From Acidobacteriota bacterium (GTDB lineage: Bacteria > Acidobacteriota > Terriglobia > 2-12-FULL-54-10): a stretch of DNA of 64,000 nucleotides. The position numbers and the translations under genes were made by a program. Below the pieces are notes generated by a model, which was given only the letters and a program-made list of their open reading frames with translations, did no database searches and was not told the origin of the DNA. The stretch spans positions 43,214-107,213 of the forward strand of contig JACPPJ010000025.1 in NCBI GenBank assembly GCA_016191085.1. Direction: 5' to 3'. Positions 45,374 to 53,675 of this stretch are shown piece by piece (position 1 is the first letter of the stretch; each line of letters opens with the position of its first letter).

Positions 45374-45494
45374 GGTAGCGCAGAGTTTGCGCTTTTCAAA
45401 CTCTGCGGCTTTTAATTCTACGCGGTTTTGCTCGCCATCACCCCTGCGGCGCTCCCTCAAATATCCGCGCGAAACCATCAAACTCTGCGCTACC
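45374..45494 (+). promoter_or_regulatory. Attenuator-like inverted-repeat triad
   Basis: Arm L, GGTAGCGCAGAGTTTG (45374-45389), can pair in two ways. With CAAACTCTGC (45397-45406) it makes a ten-pair hairpin followed by GGCTTTTAA, terminator-like. With CAAACTCTGCGCTACC (45479-45494) it makes a perfect 16-pair long-range stem that would break the first hairpin. It lies ~60 bases before the His-rich gene and upstream of the metal-efflux operon. A mobile-repeat origin is also possible. Confidence 0.5.
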
Positions 45495-45555
45495 CGGAGA
45501 CGCACGTCGTACCCGCCGTTTGCTTGCCTCTGACATTTGTAATAGAATCTGTTCG

Positions 45556-45951
45556 ATGCGGCAGTTATGTACAACTGCGACGATTATGGCCTTGCTCGCG
45601 GTCTTCAGCGAGGCTCCTTTTTTCCACACTCATCGAGACCAGAGCAGCGAGCACGCCAGGACGCAGCACTTCGCGCGCGGCACGACGCTCCACAGTCACG
45701 CATGGTCGTCGCATGAGCCCGCTGACCCCGCACTGATCCAGGCCGCTCCGGAATCCGGCGACAACGACGCAATCTTTACTGCATGGACCGCTGTTCGGCC
45801 GCACGCTGTATCGCTACACCCATTCTGGATTTCGAAAACGACTCTCTTGAGCCCGCCGGAGCGCGGTACGAATCTCATCGCACCGGTTGATCTTCGTTCT
45901 CACGATCCTCCGTTTAGTCTCTCTACTGCCCCGCGTTCACCCCCTGCCTAA
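45556..45951 (+). CDS. Small His-rich exported protein ahead of the metal-efflux operon
   Basis: 131 residues from ATG 45556 (MRQLCTTATIMALLAVFSEAPFF); the track start adds 12. A signal-like hydrophobic start is followed at once by a His-rich stretch, HTHRDQSSEHARTQHFARG...HSHAWSSHE, then a Pro/Ser-rich tail. Such a His cluster could bind Zn, Co, Ni or Cu in the periplasm, and small metal-binding proteins often accompany RND metal efflux. No known family is recognised. It is 0.4 kb upstream of the operon, with a repeat element between. Confidence 0.5.
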   Translation: MRQLCTTATIMALLAVFSEAPFFHTHRDQSSEHARTQHFARGTTLHSHAWSSHEPADPALIQAAPESGDNDAIFTAWTAVRPHAVSLHPFWISKTTLLSPPERGTNLIAPVDLRSHDPPFSLSTAPRSPPA

Positions 45952-46033
45952 ACGCCTCCGCGCGCACGCGCTGCGCCTCTCTTTTCCTGCGTCTAAACCG
46001 TTTTCAGTAATGCTGTAGACCGACGAGGGTTCG

Positions 46034-46311
46034 CAAGGGCACGGCTTCACAGGCTGCTGAAAAATGCCTGTGGATGACCGGCGCTTTCTGGCGGGCTGAA
46101 GGGTCTGCTTTTGTTTTCAATACGGCCAGAGAAAAGCAGATTCCTCGCTGCGCTCGGAATGACATCGTCGGAGCGTTTTTAAGCAGCCTGTTCAGCCGTG
46201 CCGTAACTGCGCGCAGACTAGGCGGCCTTTAGGCCCTGAGGGTCAAGCCCTCAGCGGCTAAAGCCGCACCTTTGGATACTCCTTTTCGGCATGACTGAAG
46301 TCATGCCCTAC
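46034..46311. repeat. Palindromic repeat family A, copy 4, interrupted by element B
   Basis: Left end AAGGGCACGGCTTC and its partner TCAGCCGTGCCG are split by a 143-bp insertion. The rest (GGCCTTTAGGCCCTGAGG...CCCTCAGCGGCTAAAGCCG, GGCATGACTGAAGTCATGCCC) matches copy 1 closely. Located directly upstream of the outer-membrane efflux gene. Confidence 0.8.
46049..46191. mobile_element. Element B: 143-bp MITE-like insertion
   Basis: Terminal inverted repeats are ACAGGCTGCTGAAAAATGC and the complement of ACAGGCTGCTTAAAAACGC (two mismatches in 19). It interrupts the first hairpin of repeat A copy 4, and the flanking bases TC are duplicated, giving a 2-bp target duplication. Non-coding. The intact target can be read from copy 3 (GGCACGGCTTCAGCCGTGCC). 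Confidence 0.75.
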
Positions 46312-46363
46312 AGGTCCACAATTGCGAAAAACGCTCTAAACCTTATTTGCTTTAGGGAGACCT

Positions 46364-47605
46364 ATGCCGATCCTTATCCGAATTGGCGTTGGAACGATTT
46401 CCATCGTCTTCTGCCTATTCGTATCAGCAAGCGCACAAGAGCTGACTGAAAAAGAGGCTGTCCGGCTTTTCCTGACTAGCAGTCCTTACGCCCAAGAGTC
46501 CCGCGCCGGAACCGCTGTCGTCGAAGCACAAACGCTAGGCTGGCATCTCTGGCCAAACCCGGTAGCCGCCTACAACCACGAAGGTGCTGGTCTGACGGAG
46601 ATTTCATCGGTGCAGCAACATCTGCCTCTGAGCGGGAGATTAGGGTTCCTGCGTCGCGCCGGAGCTGCGGCCGTGAAAGTTGCCGGCACTCAGGCCGAAT
46701 ACGACATCTGGAAATTGTGCAGCGAGATGCGCCAGGCTTTCTACAGCCTGTTGCTGGCTCAACAACGGGAGGCGATACTGCGCGACGGCCTCGCTCAGTT
46801 GCAGGAGGTAGTCCGAATCCTTCGCGAAAGGGAGCAAGGCGGTGAGGGATCACTCTTCGACCGCTTGAGAACCGAGCGGGAGCAAGCCGATCTGCAGGCG
46901 GAGATCATGTCGCTGCGAGCATCCACAGCCCAGGCTCGTGCGCGGCTGGCTTCATTCTTCGACGGCAAGATGGACCCGGCATCGCTCCGCGCACGAGGCG
47001 AGTTCGACGCTGCAAAGGATCAGCCAGGCCTTGCGGATTTGGTCGAATCCGCCATTCAGAACCGTCCTGATTCGCAAGCCGAGAAGCACCGCCAGGAACA
47101 ATTCCAGTGGGAGCAACGCGCGGCGACCCGCTTGCGAATTCCGGAGCCTGCTATTTCTGCCGGCTTCAAACGAGGCGAACAGTTAGGAGGCATCTCCTAC
47201 GGACCATACATCGGATTTTCGCTTAACCTCCCGATCTTTGACCACGGACAGAATCGCGTGGCAGAACTCGACGCGCAGTTAAGGCGAGCCAGTTACCGCC
47301 GCGAGGTGCTCGACCAGCAGATTCAGACGGAGATCAAAGGCGCCTATGAGGCGATGCTGGCGCGCCGTCAGGCAGCGGAGGAGTATAGAGTGCAATTCAC
47401 CGAAGACGGACCTCAACTGGAAAATATTGCGCAGGTTGGCTACGAAGAAGGCGAACTGGGCATCCTCGAACTGCTCGATGCCTATAGGCTCCGCCGCGTT
47501 TCGCTGGTCAGAATGCTCGACCTGTTGGCCGCATGGAAGCAAGCGGGGATTGATCTGGAGCGCGCGGTCGGAAAGCCCGTCCTGAGTCCGGAGGTGTTGC
47601 CATGA
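46364..47605 (+). CDS. Outer-membrane efflux protein (TolC/CzcC family)
   Basis: 413 residues. Signal peptide (~1-25, ending ASAQE), then the two-repeat helical barrel typical of TolC-type proteins, with coiled-coil stretches (~105-200 and ~300-390). PVAAYNHEGAG and GELGILELLDAYRLRR are familiar CzcC-type segments. It provides the outer-membrane exit of a tripartite heavy-metal pump. ATG with GGGAGACC upstream. Overlaps the adaptor gene by four bases. Confidence 0.88.
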   Translation: MPILIRIGVGTISIVFCLFVSASAQELTEKEAVRLFLTSSPYAQESRAGTAVVEAQTLGWHLWPNPVAAYNHEGAGLTEISSVQQHLPLSGRLGFLRRAGAAAVKVAGTQAEYDIWKLCSEMRQAFYSLLLAQQREAILRDGLAQLQEVVRILREREQGGEGSLFDRLRTEREQADLQAEIMSLRASTAQARARLASFFDGKMDPASLRARGEFDAAKDQPGLADLVESAIQNRPDSQAEKHRQEQFQWEQRAATRLRIPEPAISAGFKRGEQLGGISYGPYIGFSLNLPIFDHGQNRVAELDAQLRRASYRREVLDQQIQTEIKGAYEAMLARRQAAEEYRVQFTEDGPQLENIAQVGYEEGELGILELLDAYRLRRVSLVRMLDLLAAWKQAGIDLERAVGKPVLSPEVLP

Positions 47606-49134
47606 ACAAGAATTTGGTTGGTCTAACTGTGTTGCTGCTGCTGGCCGGTTGCAGTCGCCAGCAGCCTTCCGCTACGCAAGCGCCAGCGCCCGTGGAAAAC
47701 TCCTCCGTTACGCGCTGGAGCGAACGAACAGAGTTGTTCATGGAGTATCCGCCCTTGGTCGCGGGTAAGAAAGCGCGCTTTGCGGTGCATTTCACTGATC
47801 TGCGATCGTTCAAGGCATTAGCAGACGGAGAGGTCACGGTCGAACTCAAACAGCAAGGAAAAACAGTCGACGCTTTTACCGCGCAAGGTCCGTCGAGTCC
47901 GGGAATATTCGGCGTAGACGTCGAGCCACGACAGCCCGGAAATTACTCGCTTGCCGTGAGCGTGCGTGCCGCGAACCTTACCGATGTTCACGACGCCGGT
48001 GAGGTGCAAGTCTACGCAAAAGAAGATGAGGTCCCCGGCGCCGCGCCAGCAGCGGAGCAGGAAACCACACCCTTTCTGAAGGAACAACAGTGGACCCTTG
48101 ATTTCGCGACCGAACCGGCGGCAGAGAGAGAGATGAGAGAAAGCCTCCGCGTAACGGGAGAAGTCCGGCCGCGTAGTGGAGGAGACGTGCAAGTTACAGC
48201 GCCCTTCTCGGGAAGAATCGCCGCGTCGGCTTCTTTGCCCGTGGTCGGCCAAGCCGTCTCGCAAGGACAGCCGCTGGCATCTCTGATTCCCCCAACTCCC
48301 GCTCCGGCTGATTTCCCATCACTGGAGTTGGCTCTCTCGGAGGCTAAGTCAGAGGCCGGCCTCGCCACTCATGATCGGGAACGCCTGGAGCGCCTGCTTA
48401 AGGTAGGAGCCATTCCGGCCTGGCGCGTCCATCACGCGGAAGCCGCCGAGGTCCAGGCCACCGCTCGTTTGAAAGCAGCGCAGGACCGCCTGAATCAATA
48501 CAAGTTCACGCGCGAAGCCGACGGTTTGCCGAGCAGCGAGTCTTTGTTTCTGCTGCGCGCGCCCATCACAGGAATCGTCACGGAAGTGAAGGGAATAGCG
48601 GGGGCGAATATAGCTCAGGGCGACACCTTACTTCGGATTGTTGCGGTCGATCGAGTTTATATGATTGCCAATGTTCCGGAATCAGAAGCGTACCGCATTA
48701 CGAAACCTACTGGAGCCGAAGTGGAACTCCCCGGCGAAGCTCGTACTGTTCCGGCGGGCCGCTTGGTGTCGGTGAGCAGATGGATCGATCCTGCCTCGCG
48801 GACACTCAGCGTCATTTACGAGGCGAACAACGCGGAGCGGAAGCTTGCAATCGGGCAGGCAGTACCTGTGCGGCTGTTTCTCTCTCAGACGTCGAAAACA
48901 GTAGCGATTCCCGAAGGAGCCGTTGTGGACGATGGAGGAAGGCCGGTGATCTTCGTGCAAATGGAGGGTGAGTCGTTCGCGCGCCGGCCGGTTCGACTGG
49001 GTATGCGAGCCGCCGGTTATGTGCAGGTGTTAGAAGGAGTGCGCGCTAGCGAGCGGGTTGTGACCCGCGGAGCCTATCTCATCCGTCTCGCTGCTCTGTC
49101 ACCGCAAATCCCCGCCCACGGGCACGTCCACTAA
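47602..49134 (+). CDS. RND efflux periplasmic adaptor (CzcB-like) with extra N-terminal domain
   Basis: 510 residues. Lipoprotein signal (LLLLAGC, Cys at ~17). Residues ~45-140 form an extra beta-sandwich (YPPLVAGKKARFAVHFTDL, DGEVTVELKQQGK) like the N-terminal domain seen in some CzcB/metal adaptors. Then come a lipoyl/barrel-sandwich hybrid domain (APFSGRIAA, APITGIVTEVKG), an alpha-helical hairpin (~235-305) and the beta-barrel domain to the end (GHVH). It joins pump and outer-membrane channel. Confidence 0.87.
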   Translation: MNKNLVGLTVLLLLAGCSRQQPSATQAPAPVENSSVTRWSERTELFMEYPPLVAGKKARFAVHFTDLRSFKALADGEVTVELKQQGKTVDAFTAQGPSSPGIFGVDVEPRQPGNYSLAVSVRAANLTDVHDAGEVQVYAKEDEVPGAAPAAEQETTPFLKEQQWTLDFATEPAAEREMRESLRVTGEVRPRSGGDVQVTAPFSGRIAASASLPVVGQAVSQGQPLASLIPPTPAPADFPSLELALSEAKSEAGLATHDRERLERLLKVGAIPAWRVHHAEAAEVQATARLKAAQDRLNQYKFTREADGLPSSESLFLLRAPITGIVTEVKGIAGANIAQGDTLLRIVAVDRVYMIANVPESEAYRITKPTGAEVELPGEARTVPAGRLVSVSRWIDPASRTLSVIYEANNAERKLAIGQAVPVRLFLSQTSKTVAIPEGAVVDDGGRPVIFVQMEGESFARRPVRLGMRAAGYVQVLEGVRASERVVTRGAYLIRLAALSPQIPAHGHVH

Positions 49135-49145
49135 AGGAGTCCGCG

Positions 49146-52100
49146 ATGGTGAATGGATTGATTCGTTGGTCGCTGAACAACCGGGCACTCGTGGTGGCGT
49201 TGATAGCGATATTGTTTTCATGGGGAGGCTACGTCGCCACAACTGTGCCCGTGGATGTACTGCCGGATCTGACCGCACCCACCGTAACGCTGGTCGCGGA
49301 AAGTCCCGGTATGGCTCCTTCCGAGATGGAATCGCTAGTGACGTTTCCGTTGGAGACCGCCCTCAACGGCGCGAGCGGAGTGCGCCGGGTGCGCTCGGCG
49401 ACGGCAGTGGGAGTCGCTGTAGTTTGGGTGGAGTTCGATTGGGGCCAGAACATTCAGCTAGCGCGGCAGGTGGTCACAGAAAAGCTGAATCTGGCCCGCG
49501 GATCTTTGCCGCCGGAAACGGAAGTTGTGATGGCGCCGATTTCCTCGATTATGGGAGAGATCCTGTTTGTGGCGCTCGAGTCGGATCGCTATTCGCCTCT
49601 CGATCTTCGCACGATCGCGGATACAACGGTTCGTCGCAGGCTGCTCGCCATTCCCGGCGTCGCGCAAGTGATCCCCACAGGCGGCGCACAGAAGCAATAC
49701 CAGGTTCTGTTATCGCCAACCAGGCTCAAGGCCTACAACCTTTCGCTCCATCAGGTGGAAGCCTCATTACAAGATGCCAACCAGAATGCTTCGGCAGGCT
49801 TTTACGTGGCTGGCGGGCAAGAGTACCTGATCCAGGGGATCGGGCGCGCCTCGACGGCAACGGACATTGAGCAAACTGTTGTTACCTCGCGCGACGGACG
49901 GCCAATTCTGATTCGCGACCTGGGCGAAGTTCGCATTGGAGAAGCGCTGAAGCGAGCGGAGGGTTCGCACAACGCCGAGGCCGCAATAATCCTGGGCATT
50001 CAAAAGCAGCCCGGGATCAACACACTGAAGCTGACGAAATCTATCGACACGGTGCTCGATCAGATCCAGCAAACGCTTCCGGAAGGCGTCAGCGTCAACA
50101 AACACGTTTTCCGGCAAGCTGATTTTATTGAGACCGCGGTAGAGAACCTGTTGGCGGCACTGCGCGAAGGCGGCTTGGTTGTGCTTGTCGTGGTAGTTCT
50201 TTTCCTGGCCAACTTCCGCGCTTCGGTCATTACGCTCCTGGCCATCCCGCTTTCCCTGATCGCTGCCGTTTGGAGCCTGCAAGTGGCGGGCCTGACGATC
50301 AACGCAATGAGTCTCGGAGGCCTGGCGATTGCGATTGGAGCGTTAGTGGATGACGCCATCATTGATGTCGAGAACGTTTTCCGCAGGCTTCGTGAAAACA
50401 ATCAGAAGCCGCCGTCCGAGGGTTTGCCTGTTTTGGAGGTCGTGTATCGCGCCAGCGTGGAGGTCCGCAGCTCGATTGTCTTCGCGACGTTCATCATCGT
50501 GCTGGTTTTTGTTCCGCTGTTCTTGCTGGAGAGTGTTGAAGGACGCCTCCTCGCGCCGCTCGGTTTCGCTTACGTGATTGCACTGGCAGCGTCATTGATC
50601 GTCGCTCTGACGATCACGCCAGCGCTGTGCTCGCTATTGCTGCCCCGTGCCAAGATGGTGCTCGAAGGCCGCGAGCCCTGGCTCGTCAAGCGGCTGAAGC
50701 AACTGTATCAACCGACTCTTCGATGGGCGGTGAACCATTCGTTGGCGATCCTGATCGCATCGGGATTGCTGCTTACGACCGCCGTCTTCAGCTTTCACTG
50801 GATGGGACGGGCCTTCCTGCCGGAGTTCAATGAAGGAGCACTGACGATCCAGGCTGTCACGCTTCCTGGGACCAGCCTTGCGGAATCCGATCAACTGGGA
50901 CGGCAACTCGAACGCATTCTGCTCACGGTTCCCGAAGTTGCGTCGACTGCCCGCCGCACTGGACGCGCAGAGTTGGATGAGCACGTCCAGGGTGTGGAAT
51001 CGGCGGAGATCGATGCGACTCTGAAGATGCGAGATCGTCCGAAGGAAGTCGTACTCGCTGATATCCGCCGTCGCGTGACGTTATTGCCGGGCGTAAACGT
51101 CACCGTTGGCGGTCCGATCGCTCACCGGATTGATCACATGCTTTCCGGCACGAGGGCGAACATTGCGGTGAAAATTTTCGGAGATGAGCTTCCCACTTTG
51201 CGCGCAATGGCAAAGCAGGTCGAAACGCTGATGCAGGGGATCCCAGGCGTGGTTGATCTGTCAATCGAGCAACAAATGGATATCCCGACTCTTCGCGTTC
51301 ACTTTGACCGGCCCGCGCTGGCGCGCTATGGGCTGCCCGCCGGAACCGCCGCGGAATCGCTGCAAACGGCCTTGCTCGGAAGGCAGGTGGGCCAGATTCT
51401 CGAAGGGCAGGTTGCCTTTCCACTGGTCGTCCGGTACCAAACGGACGACGCACAGGATCTGGATTCCATTCGCCGCACGCTGCTCGATACCCCAGCGGGC
51501 GCGCAGATTCCGCTGGCTTCTGTTTCAGAAATTCGGGACGACCGCGCTCCCAACTTCATCAGCCGCGAAAATGTGCAGCGCAAGATCGTGGTCCAATGCA
51601 ACGTAGCGGGAAGAGATCTGCGAAGTGTTGTGAACGACATTCAAGAGGTGTTGCAGGCCTCGGTTGCGCTGCCTCGGGGATATCACATCGAGTACGGCGG
51701 GCAATTTGAGAGTGAGTCCGAAGCATCCCAGAGACTGCTATGGCTTGGCGCGATGGTGGTGGTGGGCATTTTCATTCTTTTATTCTCAGCCTTTCGTTCC
51801 CTTCGCGACGCACTGATCATCATGTTGAACTTACCATTGGCACTCGTCGGAGGCGTTATCGGTGTTTTTATTTCCGGGGGGGTGCTTTCAGTGGCGTCTT
51901 TGATCGGCTTTATTACTCTGTTCGGCATCGCCACACGGAACGGCATTATGTTGATTTCGCACGTGCGGCACTTGATGGAAGTCGAAGGCGTCGAGGATTT
52001 GAAGGAAGCGGTGGTGCGCGGGTCGCTGGAGCGGCTGGCTCCCATTTTGATGACGGCTTTGGCGGCGGGCCTGGCGCTAGTGCCTATCGTCTACCGCATG

Positions 52101-52229
52101 GGCGAGGCGGGCAACGAGATTCAGGCGCCGATGGCTATTGTGATCCTATTCGGTCTGCTGTCTTCGACGGCGCTGAACATGGTGGTTGTCCCGTCTGTTT
52201 ACGCCCGTTTCGGCAAACGACCTGCATAA
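49146..52229 (+). CDS. Heavy-metal efflux RND transporter (CzcA-like)
   Basis: 1027 residues, twelve membrane segments with two large periplasmic loops (~35-335 and ~560-850). Inner-membrane proton-driven pump that exports metal cations. The helix 4 motif reads AIGALVDDAIIDVENVFRRL (~395-414), with two adjacent Asp, a form different from the CusA (Cu/Ag) type and nearer to the divalent-cation HME groups, so Co, Zn, Cd or Ni are more likely than Cu. RBS AAAGGAG. It follows the adaptor by 11 bases. Confidence 0.88.
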   Translation: MVNGLIRWSLNNRALVVALIAILFSWGGYVATTVPVDVLPDLTAPTVTLVAESPGMAPSEMESLVTFPLETALNGASGVRRVRSATAVGVAVVWVEFDWGQNIQLARQVVTEKLNLARGSLPPETEVVMAPISSIMGEILFVALESDRYSPLDLRTIADTTVRRRLLAIPGVAQVIPTGGAQKQYQVLLSPTRLKAYNLSLHQVEASLQDANQNASAGFYVAGGQEYLIQGIGRASTATDIEQTVVTSRDGRPILIRDLGEVRIGEALKRAEGSHNAEAAIILGIQKQPGINTLKLTKSIDTVLDQIQQTLPEGVSVNKHVFRQADFIETAVENLLAALREGGLVVLVVVVLFLANFRASVITLLAIPLSLIAAVWSLQVAGLTINAMSLGGLAIAIGALVDDAIIDVENVFRRLRENNQKPPSEGLPVLEVVYRASVEVRSSIVFATFIIVLVFVPLFLLESVEGRLLAPLGFAYVIALAASLIVALTITPALCSLLLPRAKMVLEGREPWLVKRLKQLYQPTLRWAVNHSLAILIASGLLLTTAVFSFHWMGRAFLPEFNEGALTIQAVTLPGTSLAESDQLGRQLERILLTVPEVASTARRTGRAELDEHVQGVESAEIDATLKMRDRPKEVVLADIRRRVTLLPGVNVTVGGPIAHRIDHMLSGTRANIAVKIFGDELPTLRAMAKQVETLMQGIPGVVDLSIEQQMDIPTLRVHFDRPALARYGLPAGTAAESLQTALLGRQVGQILEGQVAFPLVVRYQTDDAQDLDSIRRTLLDTPAGAQIPLASVSEIRDDRAPNFISRENVQRKIVVQCNVAGRDLRSVVNDIQEVLQASVALPRGYHIEYGGQFESESEASQRLLWLGAMVVVGIFILLFSAFRSLRDALIIMLNLPLALVGGVIGVFISGGVLSVASLIGFITLFGIATRNGIMLISHVRHLMEVEGVEDLKEAVVRGSLERLAPILMTALAAGLALVPIVYRMGEAGNEIQAPMAIVILFGLLSSTALNMVVVPSVYARFGKRPA

Positions 52230-52249
52230 CCAGGAGCCAGAAGTCAGAA

Positions 52250-52540
52250 GCCACCACCCCGCGCGATCGGCCGAAGTGCCCTCCTACGCCCACCACGTGG
52301 GATGAATGCATTCGGTCAGCTTTACCGTAGCCCGAACCTTCTGCACCGGCGATTCCAGCCACACCGCGTCGCCCCATTGCGGATTCCTTTTGCTTTCCCG
52401 ACACTCGAATTGAGCAGGATGCTGTACGCGTTGTTCTGTTCGCACAGTTGATTGAGCCACGGATTTTCGTCTCCGTAGCTGCCATACGTATAGGCGGCGG
52501 TGAATGGCTCGCCGCGCCATGCGGTCAGACAAGGCATAGA
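52250..52540 (-). pseudogene. Remnant of a molybdopterin oxidoreductase C-terminus
   Basis: Three minus-strand frames together give the molybdopterin-dinucleotide-binding tail of a MopB-type oxidoreductase. The pieces are FTAAYTYGSYGDENPWLNQL...AKGIRNG in one frame, GDAVWLESPVQKVRATVKLTECIHP in the next, and HVVGVGGHFGRSRGV in a third. At least two frameshifts separate them, and the large N-terminal part is absent upstream. It is a decayed fragment, unrelated to actB by position. Confidence 0.6.
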
Positions 52541-52726
52541 TTACTGCCGCAGTCCACTCGGAAAGCTCGGCAACTCTTTGACAGCGTGTGGCAAGAAATC
52601 GCTGAGCGAGTTGAATGATGAATGTCACGGTAAGCCGGCCGGAGTTGGCGTCGGCTATCAGGAACAGGGTGTACAATCAGTTGCCGGGCCCGCCGCGAGC
52701 GAATTGGGCGTGTCTATCCCGAACCG

Positions 52727-53611
52727 CTACGTTCGTGTAGCGGCGAACTGGCTGCGGGCGTGGTAGGAACTGCGAACCAAAGGTCCGGCTTCGACGTGGC
52801 GGAAGCCCATGCGTTCCCCTTCTCGCTTGAACTCAGCAAACTCGGCAGGTGAGTAGTAGCGCGCAATCGGCAGGTGGTCGAGCGATGGGCGGAGATATTG
52901 CCCGAGCGTTAAAATCTGGCAGCCATGGTCGAGTAAATCCTTCATCGCGGCCAGCACTTCGCTCGAGTCCTCGCCGAGGCCCAACATCATTCCCGATTTG
53001 GTTGCCATTGCCGGATCCACTTTGCGAACCGACGCGATCAGGTTGAGCGATTGCTCGTACCGCGCGCCGGGGCGAACCTCGCGATAGAGGCGCGGCACCG
53101 TCTCGATATTATGATCGAGCACGTCAGGGCGCGCCGCGATCACTGTCGCAAGCGCCTCCTGCGAACCTTGAAAATCGGGGATCAGCACTTCGACCAGGCA
53201 ATCCGGTTTCAGCCGCCGTATCGCTTGTATAGTGAGAGCAAATATCTCCGCGCCGCCGTCTTTGCGATCGTCCCGGTTGACTGAAGTCACCACCGCATAC
53301 TTGAGTCCTAAGTGAGCCACCGCGCGCGCCACGCGTTCCGGTTCTTCATAGTCGAGCGGCAGCGGAGCCCCTTTGGGCACCGCGCAGAAGCCGCAGCGCC
53401 TGGTGCAGACGTCGCCCAGGATCATGAACGTGGCGGTGCGTTGCTCCCAGCACTCGCCGAGATTGGGACACCGTGCGCTTTCGCAAACCGTGTGAAGTTG
53501 AAGTTGATTCGTCAGAACTTTTAGTTCGTGATGGTTCGGCCCGCCCGGAGCCCTGGCCTTGAGCCACTCCGGCCGTCTTTGTGGAGTCGTCATGGATTGC
53601 GCGTCATTCAT
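52727..53611 (-). CDS. lipA: Lipoyl synthase LipA (radical SAM)
   Basis: 294 residues from ATG 53611; the track start adds 29 residues. It inserts two sulfur atoms into octanoyl groups on E2 and GcvH proteins. The auxiliary cluster cysteines are C43-x4-C48-x5-C54 (CESARCPNLGEC), the radical SAM cluster is C69-x3-C73-x2-C76 (CTRRCGFC), and the C-terminal RSSYHA supplies the Ser ligand. All are present, and the length is normal. The Shine-Dalgarno is weak. It lies just downstream of the ThiF/MoeB-like gene on the same strand; lipB is not in the window. Confidence 0.93.
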   Translation of the reverse strand: MNDAQSMTTPQRRPEWLKARAPGGPNHHELKVLTNQLQLHTVCESARCPNLGECWEQRTATFMILGDVCTRRCGFCAVPKGAPLPLDYEEPERVARAVAHLGLKYAVVTSVNRDDRKDGGAEIFALTIQAIRRLKPDCLVEVLIPDFQGSQEALATVIAARPDVLDHNIETVPRLYREVRPGARYEQSLNLIASVRKVDPAMATKSGMMLGLGEDSSEVLAAMKDLLDHGCQILTLGQYLRPSLDHLPIARYYSPAEFAEFKREGERMGFRHVEAGPLVRSSYHARSQFAATRT

Positions 53612-53675
53612 GATCCGCCAATCGCCAAGAGAGATAGCCACGACGAGCGCTTTCCTCGTTCTACCCCGATATGCC

